Source: an uncultured Blautia sp. (lineage in GTDB: Bacteria; Bacillota; Clostridia; Lachnospirales; Lachnospiraceae). Taken from it: a DNA stretch of 7,103 nt. The position numbers were made by a program, and so were the translations under genes. Every line of letters starts with the position of its first letter. Position 1 is the stretch's first letter. The stretch spans positions 1 through 7,103 of the forward strand of contig CAMOXX010000141.1 in assembly GCA_946629475.1 (NCBI GenBank). Reading direction: 5' to 3'. Shown here in pieces: positions 1-5,436 of this stretch. The notes under the pieces are model-generated. The model did not search any database. It was not told the DNA's origin and saw only the letters and a list, made by a program, of their open reading frames with translations.

Positions 1-2
1 AA

Positions 3-74
3 TCGGGAAAGCAGACAAGCAAAATGCACAAGTTATTTCGTGACAGTTCCTTACCATATTTGGAGGAATTATGA
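3..74 (+). other. Possible 3' end of an upstream gene
   Basis: One + frame is open from the left edge and stops at a TGA (72-74) that overlaps the yhbY ATG as ATGA. If it is real, it is the C-terminal tail of an upstream protein translationally coupled to yhbY, and the tail would end LPYLEEL. A second frame stops at 41-43 and would leave a 27-base gap. The tail matches no family I recognise. In related genomes the GTPase gene obgE often precedes yhbY, but this tail does not look like a typical Obg C-terminus, so the identity is left open. With only about 23 codons visible, the open frame may be chance. Confidence 0.2.
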
Positions 75-358
75 CCAGTAAACAGAGAGCTTATCTGAAG
101 AGCCTGGCTATGAACACCGAGCCGATTCTGCAGCTCGGAAAAGGCTCCCTGACCCCGGAGTTTACAGCTTCGGTCAGGGAGGCGCTTGACGCGCGTGAGC
201 TGATCAAGATCAATGTGCTCCAGAACTGTCTGGATGACCGGAACCAGCTGGCGCAGATTCTTGCCGACCGTACCGGGGCCGAGGTTGTCCAGGTGATCGG
301 CAGGAAGATCGTCCTTTATAAAGAAGGTAAGGATGATAAGAAGAAGATTATTTTATGA
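71..358 (+). CDS. yhbY: YhbY/YqeI family ribosome assembly RNA-binding protein (CRM domain)
   Basis: A small RNA-binding protein of 95 residues, the usual family length, made almost entirely of one CRM domain. Family members (E. coli YhbY, B. subtilis YqeI) associate with pre-50S particles and are thought to help large-subunit assembly in the cytoplasm. Visible hallmarks are the GxxG-type RNA-contact loop at residues 23-26 (GKGS), the segment ALDARELIKINVLQN at about 39-53, and the closing strand GAEVVQVIGRKIVLYKE near the C-terminus. The last position of the loop is Ser rather than the common Gly. The ATG at 71 is supported by GGAGG at 62-66, four bases upstream, which is slightly close. Its position before nadD matches the B. 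subtilis yqeI-nadD order. The identification is secure. Confidence 0.94.
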   Translation: MTSKQRAYLKSLAMNTEPILQLGKGSLTPEFTASVREALDARELIKINVLQNCLDDRNQLAQILADRTGAEVVQVIGRKIVLYKEGKDDKKKIIL

Positions 359-449
359 TTTATGGGGGTTGCGAAGGCGTGTGCTTCGTGGAAATCGTAT
401 GAACATTCAAACGGCTTCCGCGCCAAGAACTTCTAGCATTCACTCAAGA

Positions 450-479
450 TGTGGAAAGGCATTCGCAAACGCCTATAAT
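450..479 (+). promoter_or_regulatory. Candidate promoter for nadD (perfect -10, weak -35)
   Basis: A perfect TATAAT lies at 474-479 in the yhbY-nadD gap, 25 bases before the nadD ATG. Transcription would start near 486 and give a very short leader that still includes the ribosome binding site at 493-498. No good -35 box sits at normal spacing; the nearest candidates around 450-457 (TGTGGA, GTGGAA) match poorly. It may therefore be weak or activator-dependent. The rest of the gap (359-449) holds only a five-pair hairpin (372-376 with 384-388) without a T-run, so I see no terminator after yhbY. Confidence 0.45.
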
Positions 480-504
480 TATTCTACCGTAAAAGGAGTG
501 TTCT

Positions 505-1215
505 ATGGGCAGGCGGCGTAAGGAAGGGATTATGGGCGGCACCTTCGACCCCATACATATCGGTCATCTGATACTGGGCGAGGCGGCCTATGAGCAGCTC
601 GGACTTGATACCGTGTGGTTCATGCCGAGCGGAAATCCTCCCCATAAGAAACACCGGGAAGGCCGTGCGTCGGATGAACAGCGCGCCGAGATGGTGCGCA
701 TGGCGATCTCCGGCAATCCGCATTTTTCGCTGTCACTGATGGAAATGGAAGAAGAGGGGTACACCTACACCTACCACACCCTGGAAAGGCTGAGATCGCG
801 GAACCCCGATACGGATTATTATTTTATCATCGGCGCGGATTCTCTTCGCGATTTTTCCACCTGGATGAAGCCGCAGCGCATCAGCGATGCGTGCACTCTC
901 GTGGTCGCAGGCCGGCAGACAGGGGAGAGAAGCAGGGCTTTCACAGGAGATGCCGCTGTTGATGCTTCTTCAGGAGATATTTCTTCAGTTGATGCTTCTT
1001 CAGGAGTTCCTTCCGAAGAAGACGATCTGGACCGCATGATCAACGCAGCGAAAGAACAGTTTAACGCCCGTATTGTACGGCTTGACACACCGAATATCGA
1101 TATATCGAGCAGCACGATCCGGTCATGGTCCCGGGAGGGCCGGAGCATCCGCTATTATGTCCCGGACGCATGCCTTGCATACATTTCTTCCCGGAATATC
1201 TACGGGAGCTGTTAA
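505..1215 (+). CDS. nadD: Nicotinate-nucleotide adenylyltransferase
   Basis: Transfers AMP from ATP to nicotinate mononucleotide, giving deamido-NAD, a required step of NAD synthesis in the cytoplasm. The nucleotidyltransferase fold is clear: GGTFDPIHIGH at residues 11-21 with the HxGH pair H18/H21, PSGNPPHKK at 41-49, YFIIGADSL at 106-114, and the C-terminal ISSSTIR motif at 200-206. The protein has 236 residues, against about 190-215 for most homologues. The excess is explained by a Ser/Asp-rich insert at about residues 145-174 containing a pentapeptide repeat, placed before the final nucleotide-binding segment, where a surface loop is likely. The ATG at 505 has AAGGAG at 493-498, six bases upstream. 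The next ATG (532) would remove the first beta strand and is rejected. All catalytic motifs are intact, so the enzyme should be active. Confidence 0.96.
   Translation: MGRRRKEGIMGGTFDPIHIGHLILGEAAYEQLGLDTVWFMPSGNPPHKKHREGRASDEQRAEMVRMAISGNPHFSLSLMEMEEEGYTYTYHTLERLRSRNPDTDYYFIIGADSLRDFSTWMKPQRISDACTLVVAGRQTGERSRAFTGDAAVDASSGDISSVDASSGVPSEEDDLDRMINAAKEQFNARIVRLDTPNIDISSSTIRSWSREGRSIRYYVPDACLAYISSRNIYGSC
952..1011 (+). repeat. 15-bp in-frame tandem repeat in nadD (pentapeptide units)
   Basis: Four consecutive 15-base units encode AAVDA, SSGDI, SSVDA and SSGVP (NadD residues 150-169). TTCTTCAG recurs at 966, 981 and 996, exactly 15 bases apart. A 19-base block beginning GTTGATGC is identical at 958-976 and 988-1006, a 30-base period. 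A more diverged echo, CAGGAGAT, lies upstream at 944-951. Because the unit is a multiple of three, gain or loss of copies keeps the frame. The pattern indicates recent slippage or duplication inside an essential gene, confined to a probable loop. Confidence 0.85.
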
Positions 1216-1386
1216 AATGCAGGTGTGCCGCGCTCAAGTCGCGCGTGTGAGACTTGTCGCAGGACTCGGATCAGGTTCAGCTGATATCTTCCAAACCGGA
1301 TCCCTGTGCATCCTCGTGGAGCGTTTATCTCAGTGGGGGCTTCTCACACTGAAATAAAATCATAGTTGGTAAGGAGGCAGAGCAGC
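1216..1386. other. Structured intergenic element, possible noncoding RNA or yqeK leader
   Basis: This 171-base gap is the only long noncoding stretch. It holds several nested inverted repeats: GTGTGAGA (1245-1252) with TCTCACAC (1342-1349), perfect over 8 pairs; CGCGC (1229-1233) with GCGCG (1241-1245); GGATC-A-GGTT (1268-1277) with AACC-G-GATCC (1294-1303); CAGG (1260-1263) with CCTG (1303-1306); and TTTATCTCAGTG (1324-1335) with CACTGAAATAAA (1347-1358). Several compete for the same bases, for example CACAC at 1345-1349, which suggests alternative folds. The one mismatch in the last pair becomes G-U in a minus-strand RNA. A TATGAT box on the minus strand (1364-1359) would start such an RNA at the stem, and a short T-run would follow its 3' end near 1214. 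A plus-strand RNA or a yqeK leader is equally possible. I cannot assign a known class. Confidence 0.4.
1371..1377 (+). promoter_or_regulatory. Ribosome binding site fixing the yqeK start
   Basis: AAGGAGG at 1371-1377, nine bases before the ATG at 1387, selects that codon. The frame is open back to a TTG at 1366, but that TTG lies upstream of this site and has no site of its own. Confidence 0.8.
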
Positions 1387-1980
1387 ATGGCAAAATATGA
1401 CCTTGTGAAAATGCAGAAAAAGCTTGTCAAATATCTGGATGAGGATCGTTTCCAGCACACAATGGGTGTCATGTACAGCGCGGCCTGCCTGGCCATGGCC
1501 CACGGGTATGATATTCAGGATGCGCAGGCGGCAGGGCTTTTGCATGACTGCGCGAAATGTATTCCGAACAAAAAAAAGATCAGGCTGTGCGAGCAGCACA
1601 ACATTGCGATTACGGAGTTTGAAAAGACACATCCTTTTCTGATTCATGCAAAACTAGGTGCATATATTGCGGAAAAGAAGTATAATATAACTGACCGGGA
1701 AATCCTGAACGCGATCACCTGGCATACTACCGGGCGTCCCGGCATGAGCATGCTTGAGAAGATCATCTATATTGCTGACTACATCGAGCCGATGAGGGAT
1801 AAGGCGCCGAATCTTTCGAGAATCCGGCCGCTGGCTTTTGTCGACCTGGATGAGTGCATGTACGAGATTCTTCGCGATACGCTGGATTACCTGGAGGAAA
1901 ACCCGAAGGAGATCGATGAGACTACGCGGGAAGCCTTCGAGTATTTTGATGAGCTGCACAGGAACAGGCAACAGAAATGA
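1387..1980 (+). CDS. yqeK: HD-domain protein YqeK, symmetrical Ap4A hydrolase
   Basis: A metal-dependent phosphohydrolase of the HD superfamily with 197 residues, normal for the family. YqeK members split diadenosine tetraphosphate symmetrically into two ADP, limiting this alarmone-like nucleotide in the cytoplasm. Expected metal-binding residues are visible: H24 in RFQHTMGV, the HD pair H53-D54 in LLHDCAK, probably H87, H113 in ITWHTTG, and D131 in IADYIEP. The C-terminal helices are rich in Glu and Arg. It follows nadD as in B. subtilis, and both enzymes handle adenylated nucleotides, but they are separated here by a structured 171-base gap, so yqeK may have its own leader or promoter. rsfS follows 50 bases downstream. 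Confidence 0.93.
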   Translation: MAKYDLVKMQKKLVKYLDEDRFQHTMGVMYSAACLAMAHGYDIQDAQAAGLLHDCAKCIPNKKKIRLCEQHNIAITEFEKTHPFLIHAKLGAYIAEKKYNITDREILNAITWHTTGRPGMSMLEKIIYIADYIEPMRDKAPNLSRIRPLAFVDLDECMYEILRDTLDYLEENPKEIDETTREAFEYFDELHRNRQQK

Positions 1981-2005
1981 AAGCGGATGGGAGCGTCTGC
2001 TTTTC
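1981..2005 (+). terminator. Weak hairpin with T-run after yqeK
   Basis: Directly after the yqeK stop, AAGCGGA (1981-1987) can pair with TCTGCTT (1996-2002), seven pairs including one G-U around an eight-base loop. TTTT at 2001-2004 then C follows. The stem is short and the T-run brief, so it would at most reduce read-through into rsfS. It could be chance. Confidence 0.3.
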
Positions 2006-2014
2006 TGAGGATTG

Positions 2015-2022
2015 AAGGAGGT
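2015..2022 (+). promoter_or_regulatory. Strong ribosome binding site fixing the TTG start of rsfS
   Basis: AAGGAGGT at 2015-2022 lies eight bases before the TTG at 2031. The first in-frame ATG (2049) is 26 bases away, too far, so the TTG must be the start. Confidence 0.85.
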
Positions 2023-2030
2023 GGATCGGT

Positions 2031-2384
2031 TTGGATAACGAACTGAAAATGGTAAAGCTGGCTATGAAGGCTCTGGATGAGAAGAAAGCCCATGACATTA
2101 AGGTGATTGATATCCGCGAGGTTTCGGTGATTGCGGACTATTTTATCATTGCGAGCGCATCGAACGAAAATCAGGTGCAGGCCATGATGGACAGTGTGGA
2201 GGAGGAGCTCGGACGGGCCGGGTATGAGCCCCGGCAGATCGAGGGCAACAAGAATTCCTCCTGGGTGCTGATGGACTACGGCGATATGATCATTCATATT
2301 TTTGACGAAGAAAACAGACTTTTCTATGACCTCGAGAGAATCTGGAGGGACGGAAAGACACTCGATATCACCTATGATGCATAA
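2031..2384 (+). CDS. rsfS: Ribosomal silencing factor RsfS
   Basis: RsfS binds protein uL14 on the large ribosomal subunit and blocks joining of the small subunit, shutting down translation when nutrients are short. The 117-residue protein has the family length and fold. It shows the DYFIIASASNENQVQAM segment at residues 36-52 and the hallmark W78-V-L-M-D-Y-G-D-M-I-I-H-I-F at 78-91, which forms the uL14-contact surface in known structures. It starts at TTG with an excellent ribosome binding site, perhaps balancing a weak start codon. In B. subtilis the orthologue (yqeL) also follows yqeK. The ribosome binding site of the next gene begins within two bases of the rsfS stop, so the two genes are almost certainly co-transcribed. 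Confidence 0.94.
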   Translation: MDNELKMVKLAMKALDEKKAHDIKVIDIREVSVIADYFIIASASNENQVQAMMDSVEEELGRAGYEPRQIEGNKNSSWVLMDYGDMIIHIFDEENRLFYDLERIWRDGKTLDITYDA

Positions 2385-2385
2385 A

Positions 2386-2392
2386 AAGGGGG
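2386..2392 (+). promoter_or_regulatory. Ribosome binding site for the TTG start at 2400
   Basis: AAGGGGG at 2386-2392, immediately after the rsfS stop, is seven bases before the TTG at 2400. It supports a start that keeps the N-terminal cytoplasmic segment and the membrane helix intact. Confidence 0.65.
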
Positions 2393-2399
2393 CATCCCA

Positions 2400-3878
2400 T
2401 TGGCAGGGAATAATCCGCTGACCGGGCTTTTTACACGCCTGACCGGCAATATCCGCAGAGTGTTCGGCAAGAATATTGCAACGGTTGTCTGCGGCCTGCT
2501 GTTTCTCTACATGGGGATCAATGCTGTGCTGTACATGACGACGAGCCATATTGAGTCGTACGAGGTGATTTCGGCGCCGCTCTCCATGAATGAGACTTAT
2601 TCCGGCCTTGTGATCCGTGACGAGACGGTCGTGCAGGCGGAGGCCGGCGGGTATGTCAATTATTATGCGCGGGAAGGCAATAAAATCAATGCGGACGGAG
2701 CGGTTTACGGGCTCAGCTCGACAAAAGTGCCGGAGGCTGAGAATACCCTGAGCCAGGAGGATCTCGCCAAGATCCGGGATGAAATGATGAATTTTTCAAA
2801 GAGCTTTACTCCCGGCAAGTTCAACAGCACCTACAGCTTTAAATATCTGCTGGAGGGCAGCATCCTGCAGTACGCGGGGGTGACGGGCAAGACAAAAACG
2901 CCGGCTGCTCTTACGATGGAGGATCTGCAGGCGGGAGAGGAAAACCCGGAAGCCGCACAGCAGGCCGATACCGTCACATATGGCAACCAGACCATCAGCA
3001 AGGCCCAGACCGACGGGATCGTGATTTACTCGAAGGACGGATATGAGAATCGGAGCATTGAGGATATTACTTCGGAGGATTTTGACCGGAATTCGTACCA
3101 TAAAACCGATTTAAAGACGAAGGACCCTGTAAGAGCGGGGGACGACGTATATACAATTATTACTGATGAAAACTGGAGCCTTCTGATTCCGCTGTCGGAC
3201 AAGCAGGCCGTAAAGCTGGCGGACCGCAGCGTGATCCGTGTAAAGTTTCTGAAGGACGATCTGACCCAGACGGGTGATTTCAGCGTGATAAAGATTGACG
3301 GTCAGAAATACGGAAGAATCGACTTCAGCAAAGGCCTGATCCGGTACGCGACCGACCGCTTTCTGGACATTGAGCTTGTCACGAACAATGAGACCGGCCT
3401 CAAAATCCCGCTTACATCTCTGGTAACGAAGGACTTTTTTGTGATTCCTTCCACCTTCGAGATGACGGATGAGGAAACAGGAGAAATTTCCTTCATTGTG
3501 TCAGAGAGGGATGAAAAGGGCAAGACCGTGACCAGGGTAGTTACTCCGACGATCTATGCGACGGAGGAAAATGAGAACAGTATCAAAAATGATACCGGAC
3601 AGAAGACTTATACATATTACGTGGATGACAATTCCTTTTCGGATGGGGACTCGATTGTTCTGAAGGATTCGAAGGCAAAATACGTTGTGGGCGAGAAAAA
3701 GTCGCTTCAGGGTGTATACTGCATCAACCAGGGATACGCGGTTTTCCGCAGGGTGGAAGTGACGGATCAGAACGATGAGTATGCTATTATCAAAAAGAAT
3801 ACACCGTTCGGACTGACCCGCTATGACCATATTGTGCGGAACGCGGACCGGGTGAATGAGGAGGACATCCTTTACTAG
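2400..3878 (+). CDS. Single-pass membrane protein with HlyD-like (membrane fusion protein) domains, function unknown
   Basis: A 492-residue protein with a basic cytoplasmic N-terminus (1-25), one hydrophobic helix at about 26-46, and a large domain predicted outside the membrane. Residues 66-105 resemble the first half of a biotinyl/lipoyl-like hairpin (SGLVIRDE, then AGGYVNYYAREGNKI). A long insertion (about 106-200) follows, then a second half (DGIVIYS at 205-211, VRAGDDVYTI at 244-253) and a beta-rich region including LKIPLTSLVTKDFFVIP at about 334-350. This order is typical of HlyD-family adaptors, whose hairpin is interrupted by an insertion. No transporter gene lies in the window. It sits 15 bases from rsfS and 15 bases from yggS, just before sepF, which suggests an envelope or division-linked role; that is inference. 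The ORF and topology are firm, the function is not. Confidence 0.8.
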   Translation: MAGNNPLTGLFTRLTGNIRRVFGKNIATVVCGLLFLYMGINAVLYMTTSHIESYEVISAPLSMNETYSGLVIRDETVVQAEAGGYVNYYAREGNKINADGAVYGLSSTKVPEAENTLSQEDLAKIRDEMMNFSKSFTPGKFNSTYSFKYLLEGSILQYAGVTGKTKTPAALTMEDLQAGEENPEAAQQADTVTYGNQTISKAQTDGIVIYSKDGYENRSIEDITSEDFDRNSYHKTDLKTKDPVRAGDDVYTIITDENWSLLIPLSDKQAVKLADRSVIRVKFLKDDLTQTGDFSVIKIDGQKYGRIDFSKGLIRYATDRFLDIELVTNNETGLKIPLTSLVTKDFFVIPSTFEMTDEETGEISFIVSERDEKGKTVTRVVTPTIYATEENENSIKNDTGQKTYTYYVDDNSFSDGDSIVLKDSKAKYVVGEKKSLQGVYCINQGYAVFRRVEVTDQNDEYAIIKKNTPFGLTRYDHIVRNADRVNEEDILY

Positions 3879-3893
3879 AAAGAGGAGATAAAA

Positions 3894-4577
3894 ATGATAG
3901 CTGACAACCTGAAAGAGGTAGAAGAGCGCATCCGGAAAGCGGCGCTTGCTGCAGACCGGGATCCGTCGGATATTACTCTGATAGCCGTGAGCAAAACCAA
4001 ACCGGTGCCGATGCTTATGGAGGCTTATGATGAGGGAATCCGGGTTTTCGGCGAGAACAAGGTTCAGGAGATCATGGATAAGTACGATGAGATGCCGTCG
4101 GATGTCTCATGGCATATGATCGGGCATCTTCAGCGGAACAAGGTCAAATATCTCATCGGGAAGGTAAAGATGATCCATTCTGTGGACAGTCTCCGCCTGG
4201 CCGAAGCGATCGAGGCGGAAGCCGCCAAAAAGGATGTAGTTGTTCCGATTCTTCTGGAGGTAAATGTTGCTGAGGAGGACACAAAATTCGGCCTGCCGGT
4301 AAACGGTGTTCTTCCACTGGTGCAGCAGATTTCCGCTTTTCCGCATCTTTCTGTTCAGGGCCTGATGACAATTGCCCCATATGTGGCGGATCCGGAGGAA
4401 AACCGGCCAGTATTCAGACAATTAAAAAAATTAAGTGTTGACATTAAAGAAAAAAACATTGATAATATTCATATGAATGTTTTGAGCATGGGGATGACCG
4501 GGGATTATGAGGTCGCCATTCAGGAGGGTGCTACCATGGTCCGTGTAGGGACCGGTATTTTTGGAGCACGGTCCTGA
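3894..4577 (+). CDS. yggS: YggS/YlmE family PLP homeostasis protein
   Basis: A cytoplasmic PLP-binding protein with a single alanine-racemase-like TIM barrel and no known catalytic activity. Family members keep pyridoxal phosphate and some amino acid pools in balance. At 227 residues it is full length. Landmarks are the PLP lysine K34 in AVSKTKP, FGENKVQE at 52-59, WHMIGHLQRNK at 73-83, SVDSLRLAEAI, VNVAEEDTKFGL, GLMTIAP, and the phosphate-binding end SMGMTGDYEVAIQEGATMV followed by GTGIFGAR. The ATG at 3894 has GAGGAG just upstream and lies 15 bases after the preceding gene. It precedes sepF as ylmE does in B. subtilis. An unusually A/T-rich patch near codons 176-195 contains a near-perfect promoter for the next gene. 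Confidence 0.96.
   Translation: MIADNLKEVEERIRKAALAADRDPSDITLIAVSKTKPVPMLMEAYDEGIRVFGENKVQEIMDKYDEMPSDVSWHMIGHLQRNKVKYLIGKVKMIHSVDSLRLAEAIEAEAAKKDVVVPILLEVNVAEEDTKFGLPVNGVLPLVQQISAFPHLSVQGLMTIAPYVADPEENRPVFRQLKKLSVDIKEKNIDNIHMNVLSMGMTGDYEVAIQEGATMVRVGTGIFGARS
4421..4466 (+). promoter_or_regulatory. Near-consensus promoter inside yggS, probably driving sepF
   Basis: TTGACA at 4438-4443 and GATAAT at 4461-4466 are separated by exactly 17 bases: a perfect -35 and a five-of-six -10. An A/T run at 4421-4434 sits where an UP element would. Transcription would start near 4473 and give a leader of about 145 bases before the sepF ATG at 4618. The region codes for YggS residues around LKKLSVDIKEKNIDN, and its codons are far more A/T-rich than in neighbouring sequence, consistent with selection to keep the promoter. 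This is the best promoter match I found in the window. Confidence 0.7.
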
Positions 4578-4617
4578 CAGGGGAAAAGAACAGAAACAGG
4601 ATTGGAGAATTGTTGCC

Positions 4618-5382
4618 ATGGGTGTTTTAGACAAATTTTTGGATGCAATCAAACTGAATGACGAGGATGATGATTATCTGGATGACGATATTCTGGACGA
4701 CGATGACGATTTTCTCGATGATGAAGTTCCCGAGAAAAAGCCGCGCCGCGGATTCTTCGAAAAGTTTGGCTCCAAAAAGTCTGCGTCAAAAGCCGCCGAC
4801 GACTATTATGATGATGACGAGGATGAACTGGATGATTTTGACTTCGAAGATGAGGAGGAGGATGACCTCGAACCGGAACCCGAACCGGTCAGGCGCCGTA
4901 CAGTGACGGCTGCTCCGGAGCGGACCAGAGTTTCTTCTCCTGCAAAGCAGAAGGCTCCGGCTCCGGTACGCACATCTTCGGTAACGAGATCTTCTACATC
5001 AAGATCATCGGTTTCCGCGAGAGATGAAAGGCCTGTCCGTCAGTCCTCATCCTCAAAGATTACGCCGATGCGCCGGAACAGAAGTTCCAGCGGCCAGAGC
5101 ATGGAGGTATGCGTGCTTCGTCCGCTTTCGATGGAAAACACGAGAGAAATCGCTGATATGCTGATCGATGAATCTACCGTGATTCTGAATCTGGAGGGGA
5201 TCGATGTGGAGCTTGCGCAGAGAATTATCGACTTTGCGTCGGGTGCCTGCTACTCCCTCGGCGGAACGCTTCAGAAGGTTTCCAGCTACATTTTCGTGCT
5301 TGGACCCGAGAATGTGGATATTACAGGAGATATGCCGAATCTGCTCGGAGGTTCCGCGCCGTCCATCAGCGCAGGATATTAA
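4618..5382 (+). CDS. sepF: Cell division protein SepF, with a long acidic linker
   Basis: SepF tethers FtsZ filaments to the membrane and aligns the Z ring in Gram-positive bacteria. The start at 4618 gives the expected N-terminal amphipathic membrane anchor MGVLDKFLDAIKL (1-13), with GGAGA at 4604-4608. An in-frame ATG at 4561 overlaps the yggS end and would bury this anchor. The C-terminal FtsZ-binding and dimerisation domain runs from about 161 to 240, with MEVCVLRPLSMENTREIAD, then VILNLEGID and SLGGTLQKVS containing the conserved Gly pair (215-216). The linker (14-160) is unusually long and polarised: two Asp/Glu-rich blocks (15-36 and 61-89), separated by a basic segment, then a Ser/Arg/Pro-rich basic stretch. 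Total length is 254 residues, against about 150 in B. subtilis. It is probably transcribed both from upstream and from the promoter in yggS. Confidence 0.95.
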   Translation: MGVLDKFLDAIKLNDEDDDYLDDDILDDDDDFLDDEVPEKKPRRGFFEKFGSKKSASKAADDYYDDDEDELDDFDFEDEEEDDLEPEPEPVRRRTVTAAPERTRVSSPAKQKAPAPVRTSSVTRSSTSRSSVSARDERPVRQSSSSKITPMRRNRSSSGQSMEVCVLRPLSMENTREIADMLIDESTVILNLEGIDVELAQRIIDFASGACYSLGGTLQKVSSYIFVLGPENVDITGDMPNLLGGSAPSISAGY

Positions 5383-5391
5383 TGACAGCTG

Positions 5392-5424
5392 CCCCGGAGG
5401 AAAAACCTCCGGGGGTTCTTTTTT
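5392..5424 (+). terminator. Strong intrinsic terminator after sepF
   Basis: CCCCGGAGG (5392-5400) pairs perfectly with CCTCCGGGG (5406-5414) around an AAAAA loop, followed by TTCTTTTTT at 5416-5424. Nine GC-rich pairs plus a T-run make a textbook rho-independent terminator, starting nine bases after the sepF stop. It should end the main transcript. The aroB start lies only 12 bases beyond it. Confidence 0.93.
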
Positions 5425-5436
5425 CGGAGAAAAAAC

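Noticed and set aside
457..474. Short inverted repeat AGGC/GCCT beside the nadD -10 box, as a possible operator
   Set aside because: Four pairs with a ten-base loop are expected by chance and match no known NAD-regulator site.
1082..1110. TTGACA at 1082-1087 near the nadD 3' end as a promoter for the downstream gap
   Set aside because: The only -10-like words nearby (TATATC at 1101) are 13 bases away, and the sequence at proper spacing does not fit.
1217..1357. A 46-codon + strand ORF (ATG 1217 to TAA 1357) filling the nadD-yqeK gap, with GGGAG at 1204-1208
   Set aside because: Binding-site spacing is acceptable, but the frame is also open upstream inside nadD, the product resembles nothing I know, and a 46-codon opening is not rare at this GC. 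The inverted repeats explain the gap better.
1220..1365. TPP-riboswitch-like words on the minus strand of the gap (CTGAGA and GAACCTGATC)
   Set aside because: The remaining conserved core (GGATAAT stem and GCG-AGGGA end) is missing, and no thiamine gene lies downstream on that strand.
1887..2549. 220-codon minus-strand ORF opposite yqeK and rsfS
   Set aside because: It runs antisense to two confident genes, shows no family motifs and is a shadow of their codon pattern.
4561..4617. Upstream in-frame ATG for sepF at 4561
   Set aside because: It would overlap the yggS end and add 19 residues before the conserved amphipathic anchor that must be N-terminal; the start at 4618 fits the family.
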